The notes under the pieces were generated by a model. It was given only the letters and a program-made list of their open reading frames with translations, did not search any database and had not been told where the DNA came from. Made by a program: the position numbers and the translations under genes. This document shows, one piece after another, positions 16,504-24,912 of a stretch of DNA of 64,000 bases. This DNA comes from Qipengyuania sediminis (GTDB taxonomy: Bacteria > Pseudomonadota > Alphaproteobacteria > Sphingomonadales > Sphingomonadaceae). Every line of letters begins with the position of its first letter. Positions within the stretch are counted from its first letter, which is position 1. The stretch covers positions 806,001 to 870,000 of the forward strand of contig NZ_CP037948.1 in NCBI RefSeq assembly GCF_004358425.1. Reading direction: 5' to 3'.

Positions 16504-17447
16504 TCGGCCACGAAGATGCCTGGGCTGCCTGGAACGCCGCGCGCAACGGCGAGCGGATGCATCACGCCTGGCTGCTCATCGGAAAGGCTGGGCTCGGCAA
16601 GACGCAATTCGCGCTGGCCGCCGCGCAGTCGCTGGTGGGCGGCGGCGGGGATCCTGCCCGGCATCCCGATATCCTCCGCATCTCCTACGGGCCCAAGACC
16701 AAGGAGGATGCGAAAAAGCGCGATGACGGAAAGCCGTTCGAGCTCGCGCGCGGGATCAAGATCGAACAGGTGCGCGAGACGCAGCGACGGCTCACCACGC
16801 GGCCGACGCTGGGCGATTGGCGCGTTGTCATCATCGATCCTGCCGATGATATGGAAACGGGCGCCGCGAACGCGCTTCTAAAGAGCCTTGAGGAGCCGCC
16901 GCAGGGTTGCGTGTTCCTCCTCGTCAGCCACAATCCTTCGCGCCTGCTACCCACTATCCGGTCACGCTGTCGAACCCTGCGGTTCGCCGGCCTGTCGGAC
17001 GAGGCCCTGGGGCGTTTCCTGGCCGATCGCGTGCCCGACGCGCCGGGCGCCGAACGTTCGGCGGCGGTTTTGGCTGCGGCGGGTTCGCCGGGTGCGGCGC
17101 TGGCTTTCCTCGGCCTCGGCCTTGCCCCGCTCGCCAAGGCGATGCGCCATATCCGCGATAGCGGCGACCTCGGATTTGACGCCCGCGGGGAGCTCGCGTC
17201 CCTGATCGGCCAGCGTCCCGACCGCGAGCGCATGCGCGCGGTGCTCGACCTGGCGCGTACACTGGCGGGGGAGGGGGCCGAAACCCTCCCCGCCCGCCTC
17301 GCCGCCAAACGCATCGACGCGCATTCCGCGCTGGTGCGCCTCTCCGCCGAGCAGGCGACATATAACTATGATCCCGGTCTCTTTGCGCTGGAGATCGGCA
17401 ACTTGCTCGCCGCATGCGCGGCGGCTAGCACCCCGGCCGATGCCTGA
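16497..17447 (+). CDS. holB: DNA polymerase III delta' subunit
   Basis: 316 residues of the clamp-loader AAA+ family. Walker A GKAGLGKT (29-36), a degenerate Walker B (VVIIDPADDM), and the SRC segment in IRSRCRTLRF are visible. It is part of the clamp loader that places the beta clamp on DNA. The four-Cys zinc module of the E. coli protein is not seen between Walker A and B. In its place lies a charged stretch (PKTKEDAKKRDDGKPFE), as far as I know common in alphaproteobacteria. It overlaps tmk and metG. Confidence 0.92.
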   Translation: MLIGHEDAWAAWNAARNGERMHHAWLLIGKAGLGKTQFALAAAQSLVGGGGDPARHPDILRISYGPKTKEDAKKRDDGKPFELARGIKIEQVRETQRRLTTRPTLGDWRVVIIDPADDMETGAANALLKSLEEPPQGCVFLLVSHNPSRLLPTIRSRCRTLRFAGLSDEALGRFLADRVPDAPGAERSAAVLAAAGSPGAALAFLGLGLAPLAKAMRHIRDSGDLGFDARGELASLIGQRPDRERMRAVLDLARTLAGEGAETLPARLAAKRIDAHSALVRLSAEQATYNYDPGLFALEIGNLLAACAAASTPADA

Positions 17448-18996
17448 GCCTTTCTACGTCACCACCGCGATCAATTACCCCAATGGCCGCCCGCATATCG
17501 GCCATGCCTATGAAGCGATCGCAGCCGACGTCATTGCGCGTTTCCACCGCTGGATGGGGCGCGAGGTCCGGTTTCAGACCGGGACCGACGAACATGGCCT
17601 CAAGATGGCGCGCAAGGCCGCAGACGAAGGCCGGACGCCGCGCGATCTTGCGGATGAAATGTCTGGCCATTTCCGTGAGATGGGCGCGGTTCTCGAGATC
17701 GAATATGAGCGCTTCATCCGCACCGTCGAACCAGCGCATCACCGTGCCAGCCAGGCGCTGTGGCGCGCAATGGAAACGGCCGGCGACCTTTATCTGGGTC
17801 GTTACGAAGGCTGGTACTCGGTTCGCGACGAAGCCTATTACGATGAAAGCGAGCTGATCCCGGGCGAGGGGGGCGGGCGCCTTTCGCCGCAGGGCACCCC
17901 GGTCGAATGGACGGTGGAGGAAAGCTGGTTCTTCCGCCTCTCTGCCTACCAGGACCGGGTGCTGCAATTGCTGCGCCGGCCGGGCTTTTGCGAGCCGGAA
18001 AGCCGCCGCAACGAGATGATCGCCTTCGTCTCGGGAGGGCTGAAGGACCTTTCGATCAGCCGCACGAGCTTCGATTGGGGTGTTCCGGTGCCCGGCAGCA
18101 ACGGCCATGTCATGTATGTCTGGGTCGATGCGCTGACCAATTATCTGACGGGGCTCGGCTATCCGGACGATACGCCGGAGATGCGCCGGTTCTGGCCCGC
18201 CGCGCTGCATCTGGTGGGCAAGGACATCGTTCGGTTCCATGCCGTTTACTGGCCGGCATTCCTGATGAGCGCGGGGTTGCCGGTGCCGCAGAAGGTGTTC
18301 GGCCACGGGTTCATCTTGAACCGCGGGGAGAAGGAATCGAAGTCGGTCGGCAATGTCACTGATCCGATCGCGTTGGCGGAGCGTTTCGGCACTGGCAATT
18401 TGCGCTTTTTCCTGATGCGGGAAGTCGCCTTCGGGCATGATGGCAGCTATTCCCCTGAAGCCATCGTTGCGCGCTGCAACGCCGAGCTTGCGAACAGCTT
18501 TGGCAATCTGGTGCAGCGTACCTTATCGATGGTTCACAAGAACTTAAACGGGACAGTTCAGAATTATTCGAGCTTGAGCGCGGATGATGCCTTGCTCGAG
18601 CAGGTGCGCAGGGCGTGCAAGGACACGCTTCCCGCCGCCTTCCACGAACTCTCCTTCAATCAGGGGATCGAGGTCTGGATACAGGCGGTCTGGGCCTGCA
18701 ATCGCTATGTCGACGAGCAGGCGCCCTGGGCGCTGCGGAAGAGCGATCCCGAGCGGATGACAGCGGTGCTGATGACGCTGTTTCGCACCCTGCGCGACCT
18801 TGCGATGGCCATTCAGCCCGTCATCCCGCGAGAGGCGGGACAAGTGCTCGACATGCTCGGGGTCCCTTCCGCCACCCGGCGTCACTCCGATTTCGACGCG
18901 GACTGGTTCAGCCCTCTCGTGCGGACCAGCCACGTCATCGAAGCGCCGGTCCCCGTGTTTCCGCGGCTGGAGCTGGCGGCGGATGCTGCGGCGTGA
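17440..18996 (+). CDS. metG: Methionyl-tRNA synthetase
   Basis: 518 residues. The HIGH box is PHIGH (18-22) and the KMSKS loop is KESKS (298-302). The connective segment around EAYYDESELIPGEG lacks cysteines, so this is a zinc-less short form, with no C-terminal EMAP tRNA-binding domain. It charges tRNA-Met and tRNA-fMet. ATG 17440 overlaps the holB stop by 8 nt and the metG stop overlaps the tatD start, so the whole run is one transcription unit. Confidence 0.96.
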   Translation: MPEPFYVTTAINYPNGRPHIGHAYEAIAADVIARFHRWMGREVRFQTGTDEHGLKMARKAADEGRTPRDLADEMSGHFREMGAVLEIEYERFIRTVEPAHHRASQALWRAMETAGDLYLGRYEGWYSVRDEAYYDESELIPGEGGGRLSPQGTPVEWTVEESWFFRLSAYQDRVLQLLRRPGFCEPESRRNEMIAFVSGGLKDLSISRTSFDWGVPVPGSNGHVMYVWVDALTNYLTGLGYPDDTPEMRRFWPAALHLVGKDIVRFHAVYWPAFLMSAGLPVPQKVFGHGFILNRGEKESKSVGNVTDPIALAERFGTGNLRFFLMREVAFGHDGSYSPEAIVARCNAELANSFGNLVQRTLSMVHKNLNGTVQNYSSLSADDALLEQVRRACKDTLPAAFHELSFNQGIEVWIQAVWACNRYVDEQAPWALRKSDPERMTAVLMTLFRTLRDLAMAIQPVIPREAGQVLDMLGVPSATRRHSDFDADWFSPLVRTSHVIEAPVPVFPRLELAADAAA

Positions 18997-19772
18997 TGCT
19001 CGTCGACAGCCATTGCCATCTCGAATACCCGGGGCTCGCCGAGCGGCGGGGGGAGGTGCTGGCGAATGCGCGCGCAGCGGGGGTGGGGGCCTTCCTCAAT
19101 ATCTCCACGAAAGCGAGCGAATGGGAGGCGGTGCTGGCGACCGCCGATTGTGAGCCCGACGTCTATGCCACGATCGGCGTCCACCCGCACAATGCTGACG
19201 GTCATGCGGAATTAAGCGCGGACGAGCTTCGTTCCCGTGCGGATCATCCGCGCGTAATCGGGTTGGGCGAGACCGGGCTCGACTATCACTACGACCGGTC
19301 TGATCGCGCCGCGCAACAGGCGCTGTTTTGCCGCCATATAGCGGTCTCGCGAGAGACCGGTCTGCCCGTCATCATTCATACCCGCGATGCCGAGGCGGAT
19401 ACCGCCGCGATCCTGGCGGAGGAGATGGCGGCGGGCGCCTTCCCCGCCCTGATCCATTGCTTCACCGCCTCGACCGCGTTCGGAGAGCGGATGCTGGCGC
19501 TCGGCCTGACGATATCCTTGTCGGGGATCGTGACCTTCAAGAACGCGCGCGAGCTCGCCCATTTCGCCGCCTCGATCCCTGGGGACCGCTTACTGATCGA
19601 AACCGACAGCCCCTTCCTAGCCCCGGTCCCGCATCGCGGACGGGTGTGCGAGCCTGCTTTCGTGGCCGATACCGCGCGCTTCATCGCCGCGCGGCGGGGG
19701 GTGAGCGAGGCGGAGCTTGCCGCCCAGACCACTGCAAACTTCTACCGGCTGTTTACCAAGGCCGCGGCGTGA
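18996..19772 (+). CDS. tatD: TatD-family metal-dependent DNase
   Basis: 258 residues. Metal-binding signatures of the TIM-barrel amidohydrolase fold are clear: DSHCHL at the start, GLGETGLDYH, VIIHTRDAEADT, ALIHCFTAS and LLIETDSPFLAP. Family members are 3'-5' exonucleases or deoxyribonucleases. The start overlaps the metG stop by one base (TGATG), and the stop overlaps the next gene's GTG start by 3 nt. YcfH-type paralogue names are possible. Confidence 0.9.
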   Translation: MLVDSHCHLEYPGLAERRGEVLANARAAGVGAFLNISTKASEWEAVLATADCEPDVYATIGVHPHNADGHAELSADELRSRADHPRVIGLGETGLDYHYDRSDRAAQQALFCRHIAVSRETGLPVIIHTRDAEADTAAILAEEMAAGAFPALIHCFTASTAFGERMLALGLTISLSGIVTFKNARELAHFAASIPGDRLLIETDSPFLAPVPHRGRVCEPAFVADTARFIAARRGVSEAELAAQTTANFYRLFTKAAA

Positions 19773-20533
19773 AGCTGTTGATGCTCGGCAGCGGGACCTC
19801 CACCGGGGTGCCGCGGGTGGGCGGGGATTGGGGAGCCTGCGATCCCGGGGAAGCGCGCAATCACCGCTCACGCGTATCGGTGATTCTCGAAAACGAAGCG
19901 AAACAAAGGGTTCTCGTCGATACTTCACCCGATTTGCGAAGTCAGCTGCTGAGGCATGAGATCGACCGGGTCGATGCCGTGCTGTGGACGCATGATCATG
20001 CCGATCACTGCCATGGCATCGATGATCTAAGGGTCATGCGCTATGGCCGAAGCAATCCGCTCCCGGGCTATGCCAGCGCCGCGACCGCGGGGCAGCTCAG
20101 GCGCCGTTTCGACTACATCTTCGAAGGCCAGCACGGCTATCCCACATTGTGCGCGTTGCAGGTGCTGTCCGCACGGCTGATCGCGGGGTTCGCGGTGGAC
20201 TGGGTAGATATGCCGCATGGGCCCGTCAGCAGCACGGGGTTCCGGTTTGAGGCTGACGGCAAGGCCTTCGTCTACGCCACCGATTACAGCGCGATCACCG
20301 AAGCGATGGTGCGCTGCTTTCGCGGCGCCGACCTTATCGTCAGCGATTGCCTGCGCCGCGAGCCGCATCCGAGCCACGCGCATCTCGCGATGGCTCTGGA
20401 GCTGAAGGCCAAGACGAAGGCCCGTACGATGGTGTTGACGCATCTCGATAAGAGCATGGACTACGCGGCGCTGTCGCGCGAAGTCCCGCCGGGCGTGCGG
20501 GTCGGCTATGACGGGTTGGAGTGGACGGCATGA
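19769..20533 (+). CDS. MBL-fold metallohydrolase, PhnP-like
   Basis: 254 residues from GTG 19769 inside the tatD stop (GTGA). Zinc ligands are in THDHADHCHG, with further His/Asp residues in ATDYSA and THLDKSMDY. The N-terminal LGSGTSTGVPR and the length fit the PhnP / lipoyl-cyclic-phosphodiesterase branch. PhnP itself hydrolyses ribosyl cyclic phosphate, but this gene is not in a phosphonate operon. The substrate here is unknown. Confidence 0.82.
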   Translation: MKLLMLGSGTSTGVPRVGGDWGACDPGEARNHRSRVSVILENEAKQRVLVDTSPDLRSQLLRHEIDRVDAVLWTHDHADHCHGIDDLRVMRYGRSNPLPGYASAATAGQLRRRFDYIFEGQHGYPTLCALQVLSARLIAGFAVDWVDMPHGPVSSTGFRFEADGKAFVYATDYSAITEAMVRCFRGADLIVSDCLRREPHPSHAHLAMALELKAKTKARTMVLTHLDKSMDYAALSREVPPGVRVGYDGLEWTA

Positions 20534-20700
20534 GCGAGTTTCAGATCGTGGCGCTGATTGCCTTGGCCGGATCTCTGCTTTTGGTCGCGCCTGGGCTTGC
20601 AGGCCGCGGAATGACGCTGTCGAAGGGCCTGCGCCTCGCTCTCGTCTGGGTGGGGCTCTTTGCTATCGTGACCCTCTTCATATCGGTGATCAGCCCATGA
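20530..20700 (+). CDS. Small membrane protein, 56 aa
   Basis: ATG 20530 overlaps the upstream stop (ATGA). The product has two hydrophobic segments (IVALIALAGSLLLVAPGLAG and LALVWVGLFAIVTLFISVI) joined by a short loop, so it is predicted to be a two-pass inner-membrane hairpin. No function is known. The tight coupling and high-GC codon use argue that it is real. Confidence 0.65.
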   Translation: MSEFQIVALIALAGSLLLVAPGLAGRGMTLSKGLRLALVWVGLFAIVTLFISVISP

Positions 20701-20727
20701 CTTTACATAATATGTATTATCATCCTT

Positions 20728-21492
20728 ATGCCTGATGCGTTCGAGGGGCTCACTCGCCTGCTCTCTGTCATGGCGCGGCTTCGCAATGCCGACAGCGGCT
20801 GTGAATGGGATCTCGCGCAGAATTTCGCGACGATTGCTCCCTATACGATTGAGGAAGCCTACGAGGTCGCAGATGCGATCGACCGCGCGGACATGTCGGC
20901 CTTGCTCGAAGAACTCGGCGATCTGCTGCTGCAGGTGGTCTTCCATGCGCGTATGGCGGAGGAAGCCGGGCTATTCGACTTTGCCGATGTCGCGCGCGGT
21001 ATCGCGGACAAGATGGTCGCGCGCCATCCGCATATTTTCGCGGGAAGCGGCGGCGCGATGGATGAGACCCGATGGGAGGCGCTAAAGGCGGCCGAGCGCG
21101 AAGGCGCCGGCGCTACCAGCGCGATGGACGGCGTTGCGCTGGCGCTGCCGGCGTTGATGCGTGCGCAGAAGCTCCAGCGCCGGGCCGCACGCGAGGGCTT
21201 CGACTGGCCGGACCGCGCAGGACCGGAAGCCAAGCTGGCGGAGGAGATCGCGGAGCTGCGCGCCGCTCCGGTCGAAGCCGTCGAAGAGGAGGCCGGAGAC
21301 CTGCTGTTCGCCGCCGTTAACCTGGTACGCAGCTATGGGGTCGATGCGGAGACCGCATTGCGGCGCGGCAACGCCAAGTTCGAGCGTCGTTACCGGGACA
21401 TGGAGGAACGCGCCAAGGGAGGCTTCGCCGCGCTCACCCTGGCCGAGCAGGAGGCTTTGTGGCAGGCGGTCAAAGCCGCCGAACGATCATAG
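20728..21492 (+). CDS. mazG: Nucleoside triphosphate pyrophosphohydrolase
   Basis: 254 residues with two MazG domains. Each has the helical metal-binding pattern: EEAYEVADAI and LLEELGDLLLQVVFHA in the first, and LAEEIAELRAA plus EEEAGDLLFAAVNLVR in the second. It hydrolyses NTPs to NMP and pyrophosphate and is thought to clear aberrant or excess nucleotides. ATG 20728 follows a short AT-rich gap after the small membrane gene. The 3' end overlaps the convergent hflX end by 6 nt. Confidence 0.92.
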   Translation: MPDAFEGLTRLLSVMARLRNADSGCEWDLAQNFATIAPYTIEEAYEVADAIDRADMSALLEELGDLLLQVVFHARMAEEAGLFDFADVARGIADKMVARHPHIFAGSGGAMDETRWEALKAAEREGAGATSAMDGVALALPALMRAQKLQRRAAREGFDWPDRAGPEAKLAEEIAELRAAPVEAVEEEAGDLLFAAVNLVRSYGVDAETALRRGNAKFERRYRDMEERAKGGFAALTLAEQEALWQAVKAAERS

Positions 21493-22800
21493 CGCGTCGA
21501 ACCGGCCCAAAGTCTTCGCATCCAGGCGAACGGTGACCAAGCGCTCTCCAGTCTCGTCGTCCTCTTCGCTCAGCACCTCGCCATGGGCATGGAGCCAGGC
21601 GAGCCTGCGCCCGTCGCTGGCGGGCAATGCGATCTCCACCGTGCGCGCCGCCCCGGTGAGCATCCGGCCGAGTTGCTCGAGGAGCTCGTCCACCCCTTCC
21701 CCGCTCAGCGCGGAGATCACCGCGACATCCTCCGCGCCGCTCGCGACCAGGGCCTCGAGCGCATCGCGGCGTTCCCCTTCCACCGCGTCCCACTTGTTCC
21801 AAACTTCGAGGATCGGGATGCGGCTCGGCCCCCCTTCCCCCTCGATGACTGCGAGGTCTTCGAGGATGCTCAACACCTGCGCCTTCTGCGCCCCGGCTGC
21901 TTCGTTCGCCATGTCGCGCACGTGGCAGATGATGTCGGCGCCCGTCACTTCCTCCAGCGTCGCGCGAAAGGCGGCGACGAGCTGCGTCGGCAGGTCGGAA
22001 ATGAAGCCCACCGTGTCTGACAGGATCGCCTTCTCCACCCCCGGCAGGGTGATCGCGCGCATGGTGGGATCGAGCGTGGCGAACAGCAGGTCTTCGGCCA
22101 TCACCTTCGCGCCGGTCAGCCGGTTGAACAGCGTCGATTTTCCGGCATTGGTATAACCCACCAGCGCGATCACCGGCCAGGGCGCGCGCCCGCGCCGCTC
22201 GCGGTGGAGGGCGCGGGTGCGGCGCACCTGCTCGAGCTCGCGCCGCAGCCGCCCCATGCGCTGGCGGATCAACCGCCGATCGGCCTCGATCTGGGTCTCG
22301 CCCGGGCCGCCGAGAAAGCCGAAGCCGCCGCGCTGGCGTTCGAGATGGGTCCAGCTCCTCACCAGGCGGCTCTGCTGGTAGTCGAGATGCGCAAGCTCGA
22401 CCTGCAACCGCCCTTCGGCTGTGGCCGCGCGCTCGCCGAAGATCTCTAGGATGAGCCCCGTCCGGTCGATTACCTTGCGTTTGAGCCGGTCTTCCAGATT
22501 GCGTTGCTGGATCGCGGTCAGCGCGCCATCGACGATGACCAGTTCCGCCTCGTGCTGCTCGCATTCAGCGGCGATGCTGTCGACCTGGCCCGATCCGAAC
22601 AGCGTGCCCGGCCGCACATCGCGGACCGGCACCACCCGCGCCTCCGCCACCACCAGCCCGATCGCCAGCGCCAGCCCGCGCGCCTCCTCGAGCCGCTCTT
22701 CCGCCGCTAGATCATGCCGCCTTCCGCGGATATCCGGGGCAAGGATCAGCGCCCGCGCGCCGCGCGTGACCTCGCCCTGCGGATCGTCGCCGAAGTTCAG
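21487..22800 (-). CDS. hflX: GTPase HflX (probable CTG start)
   Basis: A ribosome-associated GTPase with G1 [10 protein letters not shown]3 DTVGF and the family glycine-rich [11 protein letters not shown]. The first in-frame ATG is at 22653 but would cut off conserved N-terminal sequence ([12 protein letters not shown] ... [20 protein letters not shown]). The only plausible upstream start is CTG 22800, which overlaps the hfq stop (CTGA). With it the protein has 437 residues, the usual length. HflX splits stalled or heat-damaged ribosomes. Last gene of the dusB-ntrYX-hfq block. Confidence 0.88.
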   Translation of the reverse strand: MNFGDDPQGEVTRGARALILAPDIRGRRHDLAAEERLEEARGLALAIGLVVAEARVVPVRDVRPGTLFGSGQVDSIAAECEQHEAELVIVDGALTAIQQRNLEDRLKRKVIDRTGLILEIFGERAATAEGRLQVELAHLDYQQSRLVRSWTHLERQRGGFGFLGGPGETQIEADRRLIRQRMGRLRRELEQVRRTRALHRERRGRAPWPVIALVGYTNAGKSTLFNRLTGAKVMAEDLLFATLDPTMRAITLPGVEKAILSDTVGFISDLPTQLVAAFRATLEEVTGADIICHVRDMANEAAGAQKAQVLSILEDLAVIEGEGGPSRIPILEVWNKWDAVEGERRDALEALVASGAEDVAVISALSGEGVDELLEQLGRMLTGAARTVEIALPASDGRRLAWLHAHGEVLSEEDDETGERLVTVRLDAKTLGRFDAL

Positions 22801-23372
22801 ACCGCCCCGCTTTCGTCCTCGCCGTCCTCGCTCAGGTCGACCGGCGTCGCGGGCTGGATGGTGGAGACCGCGTGCTTGTAGGCGAGCTGCACATAACCGT
22901 CGCGCTCAAGCAACACGCAGAAGAGGTCATAGGCCGCGATGCGCCCTTGCAGCATCACGCCATTGACGAGAAACATCGTCACCTGCGCCTCCGCCTCGCG
23001 CACGCGGGACAGGAAAACGTCCTGAAGCAGCCGCTGCCTGCCGGTTTGCGCCTGGCTTTCGAACTGATCGGCGTCGATCGGCGCGCCGGGCATGATCGTG
23101 CTGATCGCGTGCTTGTAGACCAGCTGCGCCTGCCCGTCGCGCCGCAGCAGGATCGAGAAATTATCGAACCAGGTAACGATGCCCTGCAGCTTGACGCCCT
23201 TGACCAGGAACATCGTCACCGGGGCTTTGGAACGGCGCAGCTGGTTGAGGAAGGCGTCCTGGAGGCTGGGGGGGCGGGACCCCTTCCCCGGTTCGGAGCT
23301 TCTCTCGGGCTTGGGCTCGGGCGCGGGTTTAACCGGCCGCGGCCGCGCGCTCAGCGTTCGATCCGATGCCAT
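22797..23372 (-). CDS. hfq: RNA chaperone Hfq with two tandem Sm domains
   Basis: 191 residues, about twice the usual size. Domain 1 spans about 37-94 and domain 2 about 116-173; each starts with LQDxFL and ends with the Hfq signature YKHA(I/V)ST. A Pro/Lys-rich N-terminal tail and an acidic C-terminal tail flank them. Hfq binds small RNAs and mRNAs as a hexameric ring; two fused domains would form the ring from three chains. ATG 23372 is used; in-frame ATGs upstream code for low-complexity sequence. Position before hflX is the classic hfq-hflX pairing. Confidence 0.9.
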   Translation of the reverse strand: MASDRTLSARPRPVKPAPEPKPERSSEPGKGSRPPSLQDAFLNQLRRSKAPVTMFLVKGVKLQGIVTWFDNFSILLRRDGQAQLVYKHAISTIMPGAPIDADQFESQAQTGRQRLLQDVFLSRVREAEAQVTMFLVNGVMLQGRIAAYDLFCVLLERDGYVQLAYKHAVSTIQPATPVDLSEDGEDESGAV

Positions 23373-23518
23373 CGCCTCGTCACCCCCATAGGCCGGCAGC
23401 CCCATGCCGCCCGCGATCCGCGCGACTGCCGCGCGCCCATGCGAGGGAGCGGGCCGTGCCGGCTCCCCACGCCCCAACGGGCTTGACGGGGTCGCGTTCC
23501 AGACTTTCCCTGCAAATC

Positions 23519-24904
23519 CTATTCGAAATCATCCCCGCCCTTGCGATCGACCATGCCCAGCAATTTGAGCTTACGGTGAAGCGCGGAGCGTTCCATGCCG
23601 ATGAAGCTGGCGGTCTTGGAGATATTGCCCGAAAAGCGGCGGATCTGGACCGCGAGATACTCGCGTTCGAAGCTTTCGCGTGCTTCGCGTAAAGGCGCCC
23701 CCATCAGCGCGGTCATGCCGCCGGAGCCCCCGCCCCGCCCCTCTATTATCTCGCTGCCCAGCATCTCGGGCTCGATCACATCGAGCTTCTCGCGCGGCGT
23801 GAGGATGATCGCGCGTTCGACCACGTTCCTCAGCTGCCGCACGTTTCCGGGCCAGTCGTAGGCTTGCAGCGCGGCCATCGCCTCCTCGCTGATGCGCGGC
23901 GCGGGGAGGCCCTGTTCGGAGGCGTAGCGGGTGAAGAAGTGCTCGGCGAGCGCAGGGATATCGGCGCGCCGCTCCGCGAGCGACGGGATTGCGACGGGCA
24001 CCACGTTGAGCCGATAGAACAGGTCTTCGCGAAAGCGACGCTCCTCCATCTCGCGCGCAAGGTCGCGCGCGCTGGAGGAGACGACCCTCACGTCCACCCC
24101 GATCTGCCGCGTGCCCCCGACCCGCACGAAGCTCTGTTCGGTCAATACCCTGAGAATGCGCGCCTGCGTGGAAAGCGGCATATCCGCCACCTCGTCCAGA
24201 TAGAGCGTTCCCCCGTCCGCCATTTCGAGCAGGCCCGCGCGAAGCAGGCGCCCCTCCTGCTCCTCCCCGAACAGCTCGTGCTCGAAGCGTTCAGGCGTGA
24301 TCCGCGCCGAATTGACCGTGACGAAAGGCTTGTCCGCGCGCGTGCTCCAGGCGTGGAGCAGCCGCGCCGCGACTTCCTTGCCCGATCCGCCGGGGCCGGT
24401 GATCAGCACCCGGCTGCCCGTCCCCGCCACCCGCTTCAACGTCGCGCGCACGGCGTTGATGGCGACCGAATTGCCGGTGAACTCCTCCCCCATTTGGGCC
24501 GCGCTCTTGAGGCGGATATTCTCGCGCCGCAGCCGCTCGGTCTCGGTCGCGCGTTCGACGAGGTGAAGCAGTTTCTCCGCCTCGAAGGGCTTTTCGATGA
24601 AATCCATCGCTCCGCGGCTTACCGCGGAGACCGCCGTGTCGATATTGCCGTGGCCGGAAAAGATGATGACCGGAAGATCGGGTTCGCGGATCTTGATGGC
24701 GTCGAGCACCTCCAGCCCATCCATCGGGCTGCCGTGGAGCCAGACGTCGAGCAGTACCAGGCTCGGCCGCTTGCGGTCGATCTCGGCCAGCGCGCCGGCG
24801 CTGTCGCCGGAGGTGCGGCAAATATAGCCCTCGTCGCTCAGCACCCCCGCGACCAGTTCACGGATGTCGCGCTCGTCGTCGACCACCAGGATTTCGAGTG
24901 TCAT
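23519..24904 (-). CDS. ntrX: Response regulator NtrX
   Basis: 461 residues: receiver domain (acidic pair D9-D10, phospho-acceptor D53), AAA+ domain with Walker [10 protein letters not shown], and a C-terminal Fis-type helix-turn-helix. Where sigma-54 activators carry GAFTGA after ELFG, this one reads [12 protein letters not shown], so the sigma-54 contact loop is missing, as in other alphaproteobacterial NtrX. It should therefore act as a sigma-70-dependent regulator of nitrogen and redox genes. It follows ntrY by 8 nt. Confidence 0.92.
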   Translation of the reverse strand: MTLEILVVDDERDIRELVAGVLSDEGYICRTSGDSAGALAEIDRKRPSLVLLDVWLHGSPMDGLEVLDAIKIREPDLPVIIFSGHGNIDTAVSAVSRGAMDFIEKPFEAEKLLHLVERATETERLRRENIRLKSAAQMGEEFTGNSVAINAVRATLKRVAGTGSRVLITGPGGSGKEVAARLLHAWSTRADKPFVTVNSARITPERFEHELFGEEQEGRLLRAGLLEMADGGTLYLDEVADMPLSTQARILRVLTEQSFVRVGGTRQIGVDVRVVSSSARDLAREMEERRFREDLFYRLNVVPVAIPSLAERRADIPALAEHFFTRYASEQGLPAPRISEEAMAALQAYDWPGNVRQLRNVVERAIILTPREKLDVIEPEMLGSEIIEGRGGGSGGMTALMGAPLREARESFEREYLAVQIRRFSGNISKTASFIGMERSALHRKLKLLGMVDRKGGDDFE

Positions 24905-24912
24905 CGGCTGTA

